Shown piece by piece: positions 15,185-23,350 of a stretch of DNA of 33,441 nucleotides. The stretch comes from Betaproteobacteria bacterium. Lineage in GTDB: Bacteria > Pseudomonadota > Gammaproteobacteria > Burkholderiales > Burkholderiaceae_D. A program made the position numbers and the translations under genes. Each line of letters starts with the position of its first letter. The first letter of the stretch is position 1. The stretch lies in the NCBI GenBank assembly GCA_013287275.1, contig JABDED010000019.1, positions 1 to 33,441 of the forward strand. The letters are read 5' to 3'. Under the pieces are notes generated by a model. That model was given only the letters and a program-made list of their open reading frames with translations. It was not told the origin of the DNA and did not search any database.

Positions 15185-15265
15185 GCGTCAGCGGCGTTCG
15201 GCCCGCACGGGCCGGCAAGGGATAGGCAGCGGTGCTTCGCTGCTCCGCATCGCGTGACGCTTTTT
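15185..15265 (+). terminator. Possible terminator between the two isochorismatase-fold genes
   Basis: GCGTCA at 15185-15190 pairs with TGACGC at 15255-15260, directly followed by six T. The enclosed loop holds a second hairpin (GCAGCG at 15226-15231 with CGCTGC at 15238-15243). The outer stem is short for its loop size, so it may attenuate rather than fully stop transcription. Confidence 0.4.
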
Positions 15266-15344
15266 TCGAAATATTAGGGCTGAGGCAAAGCCCAGGCAAT
15301 AGCGCGTGTTGCGCTTCAACACATCCCCCCAACAGGAGAACATC

Positions 15345-15983
15345 ATGGCAAGTGAAACAAAACGAGACCCCGGCAAGGACCATCTGTTAACGCCGGCAAA
15401 TTCTGCCTTCATCATCATCGACTACCAGCCAGTACAGGTAAACTCCATCGCCTCGATGGACCGGCAGTTATTGATCAATAATATCGTCGGTACATCGAAG
15501 GCTGCGGTCGCCTACGGCCTGCCTATCGTGCACTCGACGGTTAACGTCAAGACCGGCCTCAACAAACCGCCGATACCGCAATTGCGCAAGGTGCTGGAAG
15601 GTGTTCCGACTTATGACCGCACCACAATCAATTCCTGGGAAGATCTTGAGTTCCGCGCCGCCGTCGAGGCGACGGGCCGCAAGAAGCTCATCATGACAGC
15701 GCTGTGGACTGAGGCCTGTCTGACCTTCCCGGCGCTGGATGCGCTGAAAGAAGGATACGAGGTCTACGTTGTCGTCGACGCGGTAGGCGGCACCTCGGTG
15801 GCAGCCCATGAGGCCGCGTTGCGGCGCATAGAACAGGCCGGCGGCAAGATGATCAGCGTGACGCAGCTGTTCTGCGAACTGCAACGGGACTGGGCCCGCC
15901 AGGAAACCGTACCGGCATTCATCAAGCTCTTCATAGAAACCGGCGGCACTGCAGGTATCCAGTTCTCCTACGACAACAACTAA
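15345..15983 (+). CDS. Isochorismatase-fold hydrolase, second paralogue
   Basis: This 212-residue member of the same superfamily is divergent from its neighbour. Catalytic Asp26 (IIIDYQPVQVNS) and Cys125 (TALWTEACLTFPA) are present. At the position of the catalytic lysine the sequence reads YDRTTINSW, putting Arg92 where the YcaC-like protein has Lys94. This RTTINSW form is common in a large subgroup annotated simply as hydrolase, so it need not mean loss of function. ATG 15345 has AGGAG at 15334-15338. It is probably the last gene of the LysR-pirin cluster; a hairpin with possible terminator function lies in the gap before it. Confidence 0.88.
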   Translation: MASETKRDPGKDHLLTPANSAFIIIDYQPVQVNSIASMDRQLLINNIVGTSKAAVAYGLPIVHSTVNVKTGLNKPPIPQLRKVLEGVPTYDRTTINSWEDLEFRAAVEATGRKKLIMTALWTEACLTFPALDALKEGYEVYVVVDAVGGTSVAAHEAALRRIEQAGGKMISVTQLFCELQRDWARQETVPAFIKLFIETGGTAGIQFSYDNN

Positions 15984-16028
15984 AATATTCAGTTTTTTTA
16001 AGCGCCGGCCGCTTGCGGCGAACCCGGA

Positions 16029-16052
16029 CCGGAGGCAATCCCTGGCCTCCGG
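16029..16052. repeat. GC-rich hairpin after the second hydrolase gene
   Basis: CCGGAGGC-aatccctg-GCCTCCGG is a perfect 8-bp stem about 45 bases after the stop codon. No T-tract follows, so a factor-dependent or RNA-stabilising role is more likely than intrinsic termination. The rest of 15984-16281 shows no gene I can support. Confidence 0.45.
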
Positions 16053-16281
16053 CGACTTATCCCGGTAGCGCCCGACCGGCCCGATATTTCCTTATGCAGA
16101 CGGGCCTATAAAAGTTCCACGACTTCCACGCCGCCCGGCTATCGCTACGGGCTCGTCAATCACCCACCAGCCAAAACAAATAGATTCCACAAAATGGCAA
16201 AAAAGGCAATAAACGAATTGCCCTGGGAGAAATATTCGCCTATCATGCCCTGCATAGCACAATAAAGGCTCAGCGCGACGC

Positions 16282-16442
16282 TAGTGGACTGTAATAGGGA
16301 AATCGGGAGTGAAGGGCGCGTGCCCGGTGTGCAGGACAAGACGCAAACAGGTCGAGATAGCAAGCTATCACGACCTGTTTGTAACGCAGTCATGCGCGGC
16401 GAGCACGTGACAGGCACTTCTGATTTCACTGTTACAGTTCAC
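16282..16442. mobile_element. Putative MITE-like element, 159 bp (copy 2)
   Basis: The unit 16284-16442 starts GTGGACTGTAATAGGGAAATC and ends GATTTCACTGTTACAGTTCAC, which are imperfect inverted complements, with TA at 16282-16283 on the left and AG on the right. The interior is palindromic (ACAGGTCGAGATAGC against GCTATCACGACCTGT, about 16348-16376). Its length is identical to copy 1 at 4105-4263. Both carry ACAAGAC near position 55 and ACGCAGT near position 100, and both tips fit GTG-N2-CTGT or GTG-N2-CTG. I read them as two diverged members of one non-autonomous family. A hydrophobic 89-codon ORF on the minus strand runs through it and is probably not a gene. Confidence 0.6.
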
Positions 16443-16481
16443 AGCTCGCAGCGGCCAAAGTGGGCCGGCCCGTTTTTCGCT

Positions 16482-16487
16482 TATAAT
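16482..16487 (+). promoter_or_regulatory. Likely -10 box of the PilZ gene
   Basis: TATAAT, a perfect -10 hexamer, lies 72 bases before the PilZ start and 40 bases after the palindromic element. No good -35 is seen at 16-18 bases upstream, so an activator or another spacing may be used. Confidence 0.4.
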
Positions 16488-16553
16488 TTTTGCGTTCAGG
16501 CCGGGCTCAAGGCCAGTAAGATACTTTAGGCGTGGAAGAGTCGCGCCGGACAG

Positions 16554-17063
16554 ATGCACATGATGAAAAATCCCGATGTAGATCAAGCCGTAGAAGACAG
16601 CCTGCGCGTGCTCCAGGGCTTGAGCAAGGAAGAGCAGGAAATTGCCGCCACACCGCCTGCGCCGCTGCCGGTATTTGTGGCGAAACTGCCGCGCGCCAAT
16701 GTCCGCACACATAAGCGCTACCTGGTCAAATGGCGCATGGCGATCGTATATGAGGGCGGCAACGGCAAGAAGACCTTCCATGGCCGGGTCAACGACATTT
16801 CCCTGGGCGGACTCAGCATACACTGCGACCACAATGTCTTCTATGAAGGCAAGGTGATCCTGCTGCTGGCGCTGCCGCCGCTGAACGCCGGCTCCCGGGA
16901 AAAAATCCTGGAAATCAGCTGCCGCATGAATTACACCATACTGTCGCAGCAATTATTCCGCATAGGCCTGGAGTTCCTGGAATTCCGCAAGGGCGACAAG
17001 AAATTGCTGGAAGAAAGGCTGGAAATCAGCAATGCAGGCGGCATGGCCTATATGGATATGTAG
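16554..17063 (+). CDS. PilZ-domain protein, cyclic-di-GMP effector
   Basis: This 169-residue cytoplasmic protein has one PilZ domain. Both halves of the ligand motif are present: RTHKR at 51-55 (RxxxR) and D81-I-S83-L-G-G86 (D/NxSxxG). It should therefore bind cyclic-di-GMP. The first 45 residues form a helical, proline-rich extension (SLRVLQGLSKEEQEI ... PPAPLPVFV) without a recognised domain. Three in-frame ATGs (16554, 16560, 16563) compete and none has a clear ribosome binding site. It stands alone as an operon but lies close to a REC-EAL phosphodiesterase and Hmp. The output (motility, exopolysaccharide or adhesion) cannot be told from the sequence. Confidence 0.85.
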   Translation: MHMMKNPDVDQAVEDSLRVLQGLSKEEQEIAATPPAPLPVFVAKLPRANVRTHKRYLVKWRMAIVYEGGNGKKTFHGRVNDISLGGLSIHCDHNVFYEGKVILLLALPPLNAGSREKILEISCRMNYTILSQQLFRIGLEFLEFRKGDKKLLEERLEISNAGGMAYMDM

Positions 17064-17167
17064 ATCTAGCCGCACCGCATCCTGAACTTATTCCTGCAAA
17101 AGACCCGGCAACTGCCCTGCGTTCAAGGGCAAGCTACCCTGCCCGCCGGCCCGACGCATCCCCGGAG

Positions 17168-18379
17168 TTACAAAAGATGGTCCAGCATGTCGGGGCCGAA
17201 TACTTCCCGGTGCAGCCTGGTTGGCAGTACGCCGCGCTTGATCAGCGACAGCCACTGCGCCTGCATGAATTTAATCGGGCCGCACAGATAGACATGGGTA
17301 TCGGCCAGGGGCCACGCGGCCAGCTTGTCCGTATCCATCAGGCCGGCTATGATTTCCGCAGGCGGCGCATCGTCGGCAGCAAATGCAGCGGCATCCTCGT
17401 AGAAGGCCACGGTCCGCAGATTGGGCATCACTTCCCTGGCCCTGGCGATGTCGGCGCGATGCGCATGGTGCAGCATATCGCGTGCAGCATGCGCAAAGAT
17501 GACCTGGCGTTGCGGATTCGTCGCAGCGATATGGTTCAGCGCCGAAATCATCGGCGTGATCCCCACCCCGGCCGACAGCAGTACGACAGCGCCAGAGCCC
17601 GCCGCGGGAGCGAAATCGCCGCAAGGCGTGCTGACCGGCAGGATGCTGCCGACAACCAAGTTGTCGTGCAGCCAGTTGGAAACCATGCCAGCCGGGGTCT
17701 CTGCACCGGCCGGCTCCCGCTTTACCGAAATCCGCATATGCGATTTTCCCGGCGCATCGGACAAGCTGTATTGCCGCAACTGGCGCAAGCCTCCGGGCAA
17801 AGAGACGGCGACGCTGACATACTGGCCGGGAACAAAATTCGGCACGGCTCCTCCATCGGCGCGCACCAGCGTGAAAGAGCTCACCAGCGCGCTCTGCTTC
17901 TGCACCGCCGTCACCCGCATATCGAACAAGCTGCCCGGCTCAGTACCGGATTGCCGGTACAGCCTATGCTCTTCATCGATCAGAGCTTGCGCCAGCAAGC
18001 CGTAGGCTTCGGCCCATGCCGATAGCAATGGCGGTGTGGCGGCATCGCCCAGCGTGTGCTGTATTGCCTGCAGCAGATGCTCGCCAACAATAGGATAGTG
18101 GGACGGCCGGATGCCAAGCGACACGTGCTTGTGGACGATACGCGAGATGACCGGCGCCAGCGCTGCCGGATTATCGATATTGGCCGCATACGCAAACACC
18201 GCCGATGCCAGCGACTGCTGCTGCGAGCCGTTGGCCTGATTGCCCATATTGAAGATGTTGTTCAGTTCCGGATATTCGTTAAACAGGTTCCGGTAAAAAA
18301 GGCGGGTAATCGCCAGGCCATGCTCGCGCAAGACGGGGACACTGGCATCAATGTAAGGACGGGCTTCTGCTGAAATCAT
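17168..18379 (-). CDS. hmp: Flavohaemoglobin, nitric oxide dioxygenase
   Basis: This 403-residue cytoplasmic enzyme oxidises NO to nitrate with O2 and NAD(P)H. The globin domain (about 1-137) has Tyr29 at B10, proximal His85 (VHKHVSLGI) and the FNMGNQANGSQ block at 43-53, as in E. coli Hmp. The FAD/NAD reductase domain (about 150-403) shows RQYSLSD at 202-208 for FAD, SAGVGITPM at 269-277 for nicotinamide and YLCGP at 364-368. The C-terminal VFGPDML matches the Hmp end. The frame extends to 18463, but ATG 18379 has GGAG at the right spacing and sits just inside a near-perfect NsrR box, which fixes the start and points to induction by NO. Confidence 0.96.
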   Translation of the reverse strand: MISAEARPYIDASVPVLREHGLAITRLFYRNLFNEYPELNNIFNMGNQANGSQQQSLASAVFAYAANIDNPAALAPVISRIVHKHVSLGIRPSHYPIVGEHLLQAIQHTLGDAATPPLLSAWAEAYGLLAQALIDEEHRLYRQSGTEPGSLFDMRVTAVQKQSALVSSFTLVRADGGAVPNFVPGQYVSVAVSLPGGLRQLRQYSLSDAPGKSHMRISVKREPAGAETPAGMVSNWLHDNLVVGSILPVSTPCGDFAPAAGSGAVVLLSAGVGITPMISALNHIAATNPQRQVIFAHAARDMLHHAHRADIARAREVMPNLRTVAFYEDAAAFAADDAPPAEIIAGLMDTDKLAAWPLADTHVYLCGPIKFMQAQWLSLIKRGVLPTRLHREVFGPDMLDHLL

Positions 18380-18391
18380 GAACACTCCAAT

Positions 18392-18410
18392 GATGCATAT
18401 TAAATGCATC
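18392..18410. promoter_or_regulatory. NsrR operator of hmp (box 1)
   Basis: GATGCATATTAAATGCATC has perfect 7-bp arms (GATGCAT/ATGCATC) around ATTAA, and AAGATGC on the minus strand fits the NsrR consensus of two 11-base halves. On the minus strand TAATAT inside the box could be the hmp -10. It lies 12 bases upstream of the hmp start codon. NsrR carries an Fe-S cluster and is released by NO. Confidence 0.88.
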
Positions 18411-18561
18411 TTATCAATTAAAAAAATGAACCCTTGCGGGCCCGCATGCAAAATGATGCGCATCGCTCCAAACTTCCCGCCGGCAAGGAGCCGCCGCCCA
18501 GGACGGCATGTGGCTGGAGCACAGGGACAGGCTCAGGCGTTTCTGCGTATCGGTATTTTAA

Positions 18562-18591
18562 TTAAGATGCATATTAAATGCAACATATAAT
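18562..18591 (+). promoter_or_regulatory. Second NsrR box with a rightward promoter and no recognised gene
   Basis: GATGCATATTAAATGCAAC at 18566-18584 repeats 17 bases of box 1 in the same orientation, 174 bases away. It overlaps a rightward promoter: TTAAGA at 18562-18567 and TATAAT at 18586-18591, spacing 18. Downstream there is only an 18-codon ORF (18598-18654) without a ribosome binding site, then the convergent REC-EAL gene. The box could also act on hmp from a distance. Confidence 0.6.
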
Positions 18592-18659
18592 CACACAATG
18601 GCACAGGAGTACTGCGGACTGACGATCCGAAGGGTGATGCGCAAAAAAGGCTGAGCCGG

Positions 18660-19874
18660 CTAAAAATTCCTGGGAACATAGTTTTTTATCCATTCCAGCA
18701 GGGCCTCCGTGGATATGGGCCGACTAAAATAATAGCCCTGGGCGATATCGCAGCCGTTGAGACGTAAAAATTCCAGCTGTTCCCTGGTTTCCACCCCTTC
18801 GGCAACAATTTTCATGCCCAGTTCATGGCCTATTTCTATGGTCTTGCGCACCACGACCCTGGCGCTGTTCAACTGGTGCATGTCGTGCACGAAGGATTTG
18901 TCTATTTTCAGCTCAGTGGCAGGCACGTGGCGCAGTTGCTGCATCATTGCATAACCGGTGCCGAAATCGTCGATGGACAGGTGCACCCGCTTCATGCGCA
19001 GCCGGGTCAGGATATCCAGCGCGCTGGCCAGTTCCTTGATCAGCCCGCTCTCGGTAATTTCCAGCACCACGTTCTCGGGGGCCACGCCGTATTGCCGGGC
19101 CAGCGCAATAAAGGTATCCGGCAACTGCAGGTCGTGCAGGGATTGCGGCGATACATTCAGCGACAGTTTCAGCTGCTCGCCTTCCGAATTGACGAATTGC
19201 CTGATCTCGCTCAGGGCCAGGCGGGCGACATACCAGCCCAGTTCGTCGATCACGCCCAGCACCTCGGCCTGAGGAATGAAATCGTCCGGAAAAACCAGCC
19301 CGCGCTCGGGATGCTGCCATCGCACCAGCGCTTCCACGCCCATGACCCGGCCCGTGGCGATGTCCAGTTGCGGCTGGTAATGCAGCACTAGCTCTTCGCG
19401 CACCATCGCGCGCTGCAATTCTTCCTTGGTGACGGCCTTGCTTGCCTTGCGCGCCACCGGCGCCACGACGTTCAACAAGGCATAGCTCTTCAACAGATTT
19501 TGCAGCTCCGGCAGCCTGAAGGGCTTTTGCAGATGCCCGGCCACCGATAGCCCCAGGGTTTGCGCCAGCTCCTCGGCGGTTTCCAGCACCCGTTTGTCGT
19601 AACCGCTCATCAGGATCAGCGTAGTCTTGCATTTTTGCTGGCCCAGCAAGCGCAATAATTCTATGCCGTCCATATCCGGCATCATCAGGTCCATCATGAT
19701 CAGGGTCACGTCATCATTCAGGGCCCCCAGGAAGTCGCCTGCATTGGTAGTGGCCGTGAATTCAAAACCGAGTGACTGCGCGACTATGCCGGCAAACTCT
19801 CCCACCTCTTTTTCATCGTCGATGATCAGCAGGTGGGGCGATTTCTTGGAGTCTTCAATTTTAGTGGGTGTCAT
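18660..19874 (-). CDS. REC-EAL response regulator, cyclic-di-GMP phosphodiesterase
   Basis: This cytoplasmic protein of about 404 residues couples phosphorylation to hydrolysis of cyclic-di-GMP. The receiver (about 14-130) has acidic Asp19/Asp20, phosphoacceptor Asp62 (IMMDLMMPDMDG) and Lys117 (HLQKPF). The EAL domain (about 152-400) has the full catalytic set: E181 in EALVRW, N240 in SLNVS, E272 in LEITES, D302-D303 in IDDFGTGY, K323 in ELKIDKSF, E359 in AEGVET and QGYYFSRP near 379-386. It should therefore be an active phosphodiesterase. ATG 19874 (MTPTKIED) is preferred; the frame is open to 19931, and no ribosome binding site decides between them. A cognate kinase is not adjacent; the two hybrid kinases at 4.3-8.8 kb are possible but unproven partners. 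Confidence 0.92.
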   Translation of the reverse strand: MTPTKIEDSKKSPHLLIIDDEKEVGEFAGIVAQSLGFEFTATTNAGDFLGALNDDVTLIMMDLMMPDMDGIELLRLLGQQKCKTTLILMSGYDKRVLETAEELAQTLGLSVAGHLQKPFRLPELQNLLKSYALLNVVAPVARKASKAVTKEELQRAMVREELVLHYQPQLDIATGRVMGVEALVRWQHPERGLVFPDDFIPQAEVLGVIDELGWYVARLALSEIRQFVNSEGEQLKLSLNVSPQSLHDLQLPDTFIALARQYGVAPENVVLEITESGLIKELASALDILTRLRMKRVHLSIDDFGTGYAMMQQLRHVPATELKIDKSFVHDMHQLNSARVVVRKTIEIGHELGMKIVAEGVETREQLEFLRLNGCDIAQGYYFSRPISTEALLEWIKNYVPRNF

Positions 19875-20238
19875 GGAATGGTCGTCAAAGTCGAATGATC
19901 GGCATACGAAATACTGACCTGGCCCTGCCATACTGATTCATGACGCAGCCGGGGCCAAATTCACTTCTTTGCGGAATAAATACTACAGGACCTTTAAGCC
20001 ACTTGATGCTTTTACATCAGATACCACACTTACTCGATACAGCACATTGCATTGGAGCGCAACTGCTATTTCTGACAGGGAGCCACTTTGGACATGGGCA
20101 GTGCACGGCTTCCGTCTGTTCAACGACTAAAAACATTATCGTTTAAAAAAAGATTTTTGTTAGGGTTCCCCACAATTGTTAATAAGCGGAGCAATTTTTT
20201 TGAAAGAATTTTGAAAGAGTTTTAGAGAAAACGCGAAC
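19875..20238. other. Intergenic region, no gene seen
   Basis: These 364 bases separate the REC-EAL start from the DUF4272 stop. An 11-base tandem repeat (TTTTGAAAGAA at 20198-20208, TTTTGAAAGAG at 20209-20219) lies in its AT-rich right part. The stretch probably holds the REC-EAL promoter, but no convincing -35/-10 pair, operator or terminator was found. A 68-codon rightward ORF starting at 19940 has no protein-like features. Confidence 0.4.
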
Positions 20239-20898
20239 TCAGGTGTCCGTGCCTACCCGGTCCCAGTCGTCTTCATCGTCATAGCCTATCATCCAGTTCA
20301 CCGCCTGGTGCCATTGCTGCACGACGGCGGCATCCAGGTTGCCGGGCACGGGTTTGCCGATCAGGTTGGCATGGCGCACTGCCCAGTGCAGGCGGTACAG
20401 CAGGTCGGCCCAGCCCAGTATCTCCCGCCTGGAGCGCAGCTTGATCGCCGCCCGCAACCGGTCCGGGGCTTCCGCCTGCTGCGGCAGCAGGGACATCAGG
20501 CTCTTCAAGCTGGATTCAGCGCCCGGCAGGTCCAGCTTTTTGACCAGACCCGCGCACCAGCCCAGGAAAAACAGGGCTTCCTTGCGCTGCGCGAACCAGG
20601 CGCGTTGCTCATGGATGGCCGGATCGCTCAATTCGCCCGACAGGAAACCCTGCTCCTGAGCAGAAAGCCAGCCGGCAAGGCCATGCTGCGCAATATAGCC
20701 GCGCATGCGCTGGAACTGGCCGGCATCGACGGCTGCGCCGGACACGCACCACAGAGCCACCATGCGGCGCAATACCTCGTCGCTGGAACGCAGGCGCACT
20801 TCTTCATCGCTCTCTGTCAGCGGCAGTTGCAGATTGATGCGGATGCCGCGCTTATGCAGCAGGGTTTCTGACGTGAGTTTGCGGTTTTCCGGGGTCAT
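20239..20898 (-). CDS. DUF4272 domain-containing protein
   Basis: This 219-residue soluble protein fits the DUF4272 family along its length. It has RSSDEVLRRMVALWCVSG near residues 37-54, QGFLSGELSDPAIHEQRAWFAQRKEALFFLGWCAGL (conserved as FL...W..E.L..L.W..G) near 83-118, and RREILGWADLLYRLHWAVRHANL near 157-179. It ends in VNWMIGYDDEDDWDRVGTDT, the usual WD-V-TDT end. The function of the family is unknown. Upstream is a short 80-base gap from the NHL-M23 gene on the same strand, so the two may share a transcript. No ribosome binding site stands out before the ATG at 20898. Confidence 0.85.
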   Translation of the reverse strand: MTPENRKLTSETLLHKRGIRINLQLPLTESDEEVRLRSSDEVLRRMVALWCVSGAAVDAGQFQRMRGYIAQHGLAGWLSAQEQGFLSGELSDPAIHEQRAWFAQRKEALFFLGWCAGLVKKLDLPGAESSLKSLMSLLPQQAEAPDRLRAAIKLRSRREILGWADLLYRLHWAVRHANLIGKPVPGNLDAAVVQQWHQAVNWMIGYDDEDDWDRVGTDT

Positions 20899-20978
20899 TG
20901 TCTAAGGCAATAGAAATTTACAGTGAATTATACCTGCCGGCCCCAATTTGTCCGTCAGGGGGCCGGCCTTGCTAAAAT

Positions 20979-23267
20979 CTATTCAAGGGTAACCGGTAAG
21001 TCGCGTCCAGCCTTTGCCTGGTTGCCGGCAAAGTCGGCGGCAAATATCCTGACGATATAATCGCCAGCCGGCAATTCCGCCGTTTTCCATGTGCCGGTTT
21101 TGGCCTGGCCGTCGCGCACGGTATTGGTCACTACATACAGGAAACGGGTAGCGGCGCTGCCAAACACGGTAATGCCGCTGCTGTCCGCATAGGCTATCTT
21201 CACTGCGTCCCGGTCTTGCGGCAGGCGATTGAACTCCAGATTGATCAGCGGTTGCTCGAACCCAATGACAGGCGAACCGTCGGCGTGCAATATCTGGTAG
21301 CCCACTTTATACAGTCCCAGGCGGCGGCGCGACAGGTTGTCGTCCATCTGGTCATAGGCATCCACCACGATGCCGGCGCCGGCCGGATCGCGCGCCACCA
21401 GCACGCGGCCATTGCGCTTTTTACTGTAGCGTCGGCCGGCCGGATCAAACAGCTGGATGCTGTCGATACGCGGCGGCACGCTGTCGGCAAAATCAATAAA
21501 ATGCAGGGAAAGCCCGTTCTCGGCCACGCCGTAGGGACTGTAGTCCAGGTGCACGTGGAACATGCGGTTGACCGTACCCAGGGTATCGCCGGCCTTGAAC
21601 CTGGCGCCGCGCTTGATGCGCACCCGCGCCGCCCGCCCCTTGTCATCGTCCAGTATCTGGAAACGCAATGGATCGATCGCCTTGTTTTTGGCCGTGCGGC
21701 CTACCCGCATATGGATATAGCTCAGCGCATCCAGGCCCAGGCCTTCGCTCAGGCTGCCAAAACCCCAGTTGGGCAAGGGGCTGCGGACTTTTTCGTCAGC
21801 CACCGCCAATACAGCCTCTCCCATATCGGCCTGCACATCCACCCCGGCGTGGAAATGATCGCGGCTTTCGCCGTCAAAATTGCCGCGCACCTCCCCTACG
21901 GTACCGACGATTTCATGCCAGGCATTTTGCGGCTTGAGCGGCCACAGGAACCCCGCCTTGCCGGCTTGCTGCGCGACGGGCGCGGCGGGAGGAAGTGCGG
22001 TACGATCAGCCAGCTGCTGCGCCTTTTCCTGCGCTGTCAGCTGGCCCACCTCATGCGGGCTGACCTTGCGCACCAGGCGCCGGGCAGAGTCGGATACATA
22101 CAGGCTGCCGTCACGGTCCAGGGCTATGCCGCCGGGCTCGCGCAAGCGTACCCCAGGATCGGTGCTGTAGGCGGGATCGGCGCCCCGATCCAGCAGGCCG
22201 GCCACCTCGCCGGCCGGTGACACCTGGATGACACGGCCCCGCGAACCCTCGGCCACATACAAGAAACCGTCATGCGTCAGCGCCAGCCCCAGGGGCCGCC
22301 TTAGCAGTTCGGTGCGTTCATCGGTCGCGGCCCGCGTCAGCGTCGACACCTGGCCGTCTGCGCTCAGCTTGCGGATAGCGTTATTTTTGGTATCGGCAAC
22401 ATACACTTCGCCCTTGTCGTTGACCGCTACCGCGCAAGGCGTATCGAACAGGGCCGCCAGTGCCAGCCCGTCCTGGTAGCCAGGCGCGGCGCCGCCGGCC
22501 AGCGTCTTCACCTGCCCATCCACGGTGATCACGCGTATCCTGTCGTTATAGGTGTCGGCCACATACACGTTGCCCAGCTTGTCCACTGCCACCCCTATCG
22601 GCCCGTTGAACTGCGCCTGGCCGGCTGCGCCGTCGCGATAACCCGCACTGCCATCGCCCGCCAATGTCGTCACCAGCCCCTGCGCGCTGATCTTGCGGAT
22701 CGCGTTATTGCCGGTGTCGGCGACATAGATATTGCCGGCCCCGTCTGCCGCCAGCCCGGACGGGGTATTGAAAGCAGCCGCCGTCGCCTGGCCGTCGGCG
22801 TGGCCCTCACCGGAACCGGCAAAGGTCGTGACGATGCCGTCCGGAGTGATTTTACGGATGCGGTTGTTGTCGCCGGCGTCGGCCACATACAGATTGCCGA
22901 CCGGATCCAGCGCCAGCCCGAATGGATCGGCAAAACGTGCGCGGCCGGCGGCGCCGTCCGTGTTGCCTATGCCGCCGTCGCCGGCAAAAGTGGTGACCAG
23001 CGCCGGCCAGCCCAGGACCGTCGCCCTGGGGGCGGCCTTGCCGGCCACTTTGGCGATCCAGCCGTGATTCCCGGATTGGGGTTCATCTTTGAAAGTAAAA
23101 TAATATGCCAGCGAACCGGCGGCTGCGGCAGTAATTATTGCGGCCAGGCTGAGCCTGATCAAGCGTTGAGACACGTTCTTCAACCTGTAGCGTATTGACG
23201 GAAGGCGCATCTTAAACGACTTTTCCCGCCTTGTGCCCACATCTTCTTCCGGGCGGGGTAAATTCAT
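20979..23267 (-). CDS. NHL-repeat beta-propeller fused to an M23 (LytM-type) metallopeptidase
   Basis: This envelope protein has up to 762 residues. After a basic start it has one membrane helix (about 38-57), then five to six NHL repeats from about 90 to 405. The repeats carry the recurring units FxxPxGLAxDxxGNxYVAD and NNxIRKIxxxGxVTTxAG. An M23-like domain follows: His473 and Asp477 in DHFHAGVDV (HxxxD) and His571/His573 in MFHVHLDY (HxH). These are the zinc ligands of lysostaphin/LytM-type peptidases, so the site looks complete. The last 170 residues resemble a beta-sandwich. A role in cell-wall cleavage, or binding by the propeller, is inferred. Two starts are possible: ATG 23267 and ATG 23210 (MRLPSIRY). 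It is divergent from a lipoprotein gene. Confidence 0.85.
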   Translation of the reverse strand: MNLPRPEEDVGTRREKSFKMRLPSIRYRLKNVSQRLIRLSLAAIITAAAAGSLAYYFTFKDEPQSGNHGWIAKVAGKAAPRATVLGWPALVTTFAGDGGIGNTDGAAGRARFADPFGLALDPVGNLYVADAGDNNRIRKITPDGIVTTFAGSGEGHADGQATAAAFNTPSGLAADGAGNIYVADTGNNAIRKISAQGLVTTLAGDGSAGYRDGAAGQAQFNGPIGVAVDKLGNVYVADTYNDRIRVITVDGQVKTLAGGAAPGYQDGLALAALFDTPCAVAVNDKGEVYVADTKNNAIRKLSADGQVSTLTRAATDERTELLRRPLGLALTHDGFLYVAEGSRGRVIQVSPAGEVAGLLDRGADPAYSTDPGVRLREPGGIALDRDGSLYVSDSARRLVRKVSPHEVGQLTAQEKAQQLADRTALPPAAPVAQQAGKAGFLWPLKPQNAWHEIVGTVGEVRGNFDGESRDHFHAGVDVQADMGEAVLAVADEKVRSPLPNWGFGSLSEGLGLDALSYIHMRVGRTAKNKAIDPLRFQILDDDKGRAARVRIKRGARFKAGDTLGTVNRMFHVHLDYSPYGVAENGLSLHFIDFADSVPPRIDSIQLFDPAGRRYSKKRNGRVLVARDPAGAGIVVDAYDQMDDNLSRRRLGLYKVGYQILHADGSPVIGFEQPLINLEFNRLPQDRDAVKIAYADSSGITVFGSAATRFLYVVTNTVRDGQAKTGTWKTAELPAGDYIVRIFAADFAGNQAKAGRDLPVTLE

Positions 23268-23350
23268 TTACCCATGACAACATCGACACGGCAGCGCAAG
23301 CGCTGTACGATGCACAGATTGCCGATAGCGGCGAGATCGCGGAGATAACG

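Noticed and set aside
16160-16429. Minus-strand ORF of 89 codons with a hydrophobic C-terminus (FIAFFAILWNLFVLAGG)
   Set aside because: Two thirds of it is the palindromic element, there is no ribosome binding site, and no family is recognisable. A truncated small membrane protein remains possible but unsupported.
18598-18654. 18-codon ORF behind the orphan NsrR promoter
   Set aside because: No ribosome binding site, only 7 bases between TATAAT and the ATG, and no similarity I can name; treated as part of the promoter finding and not as a gene.
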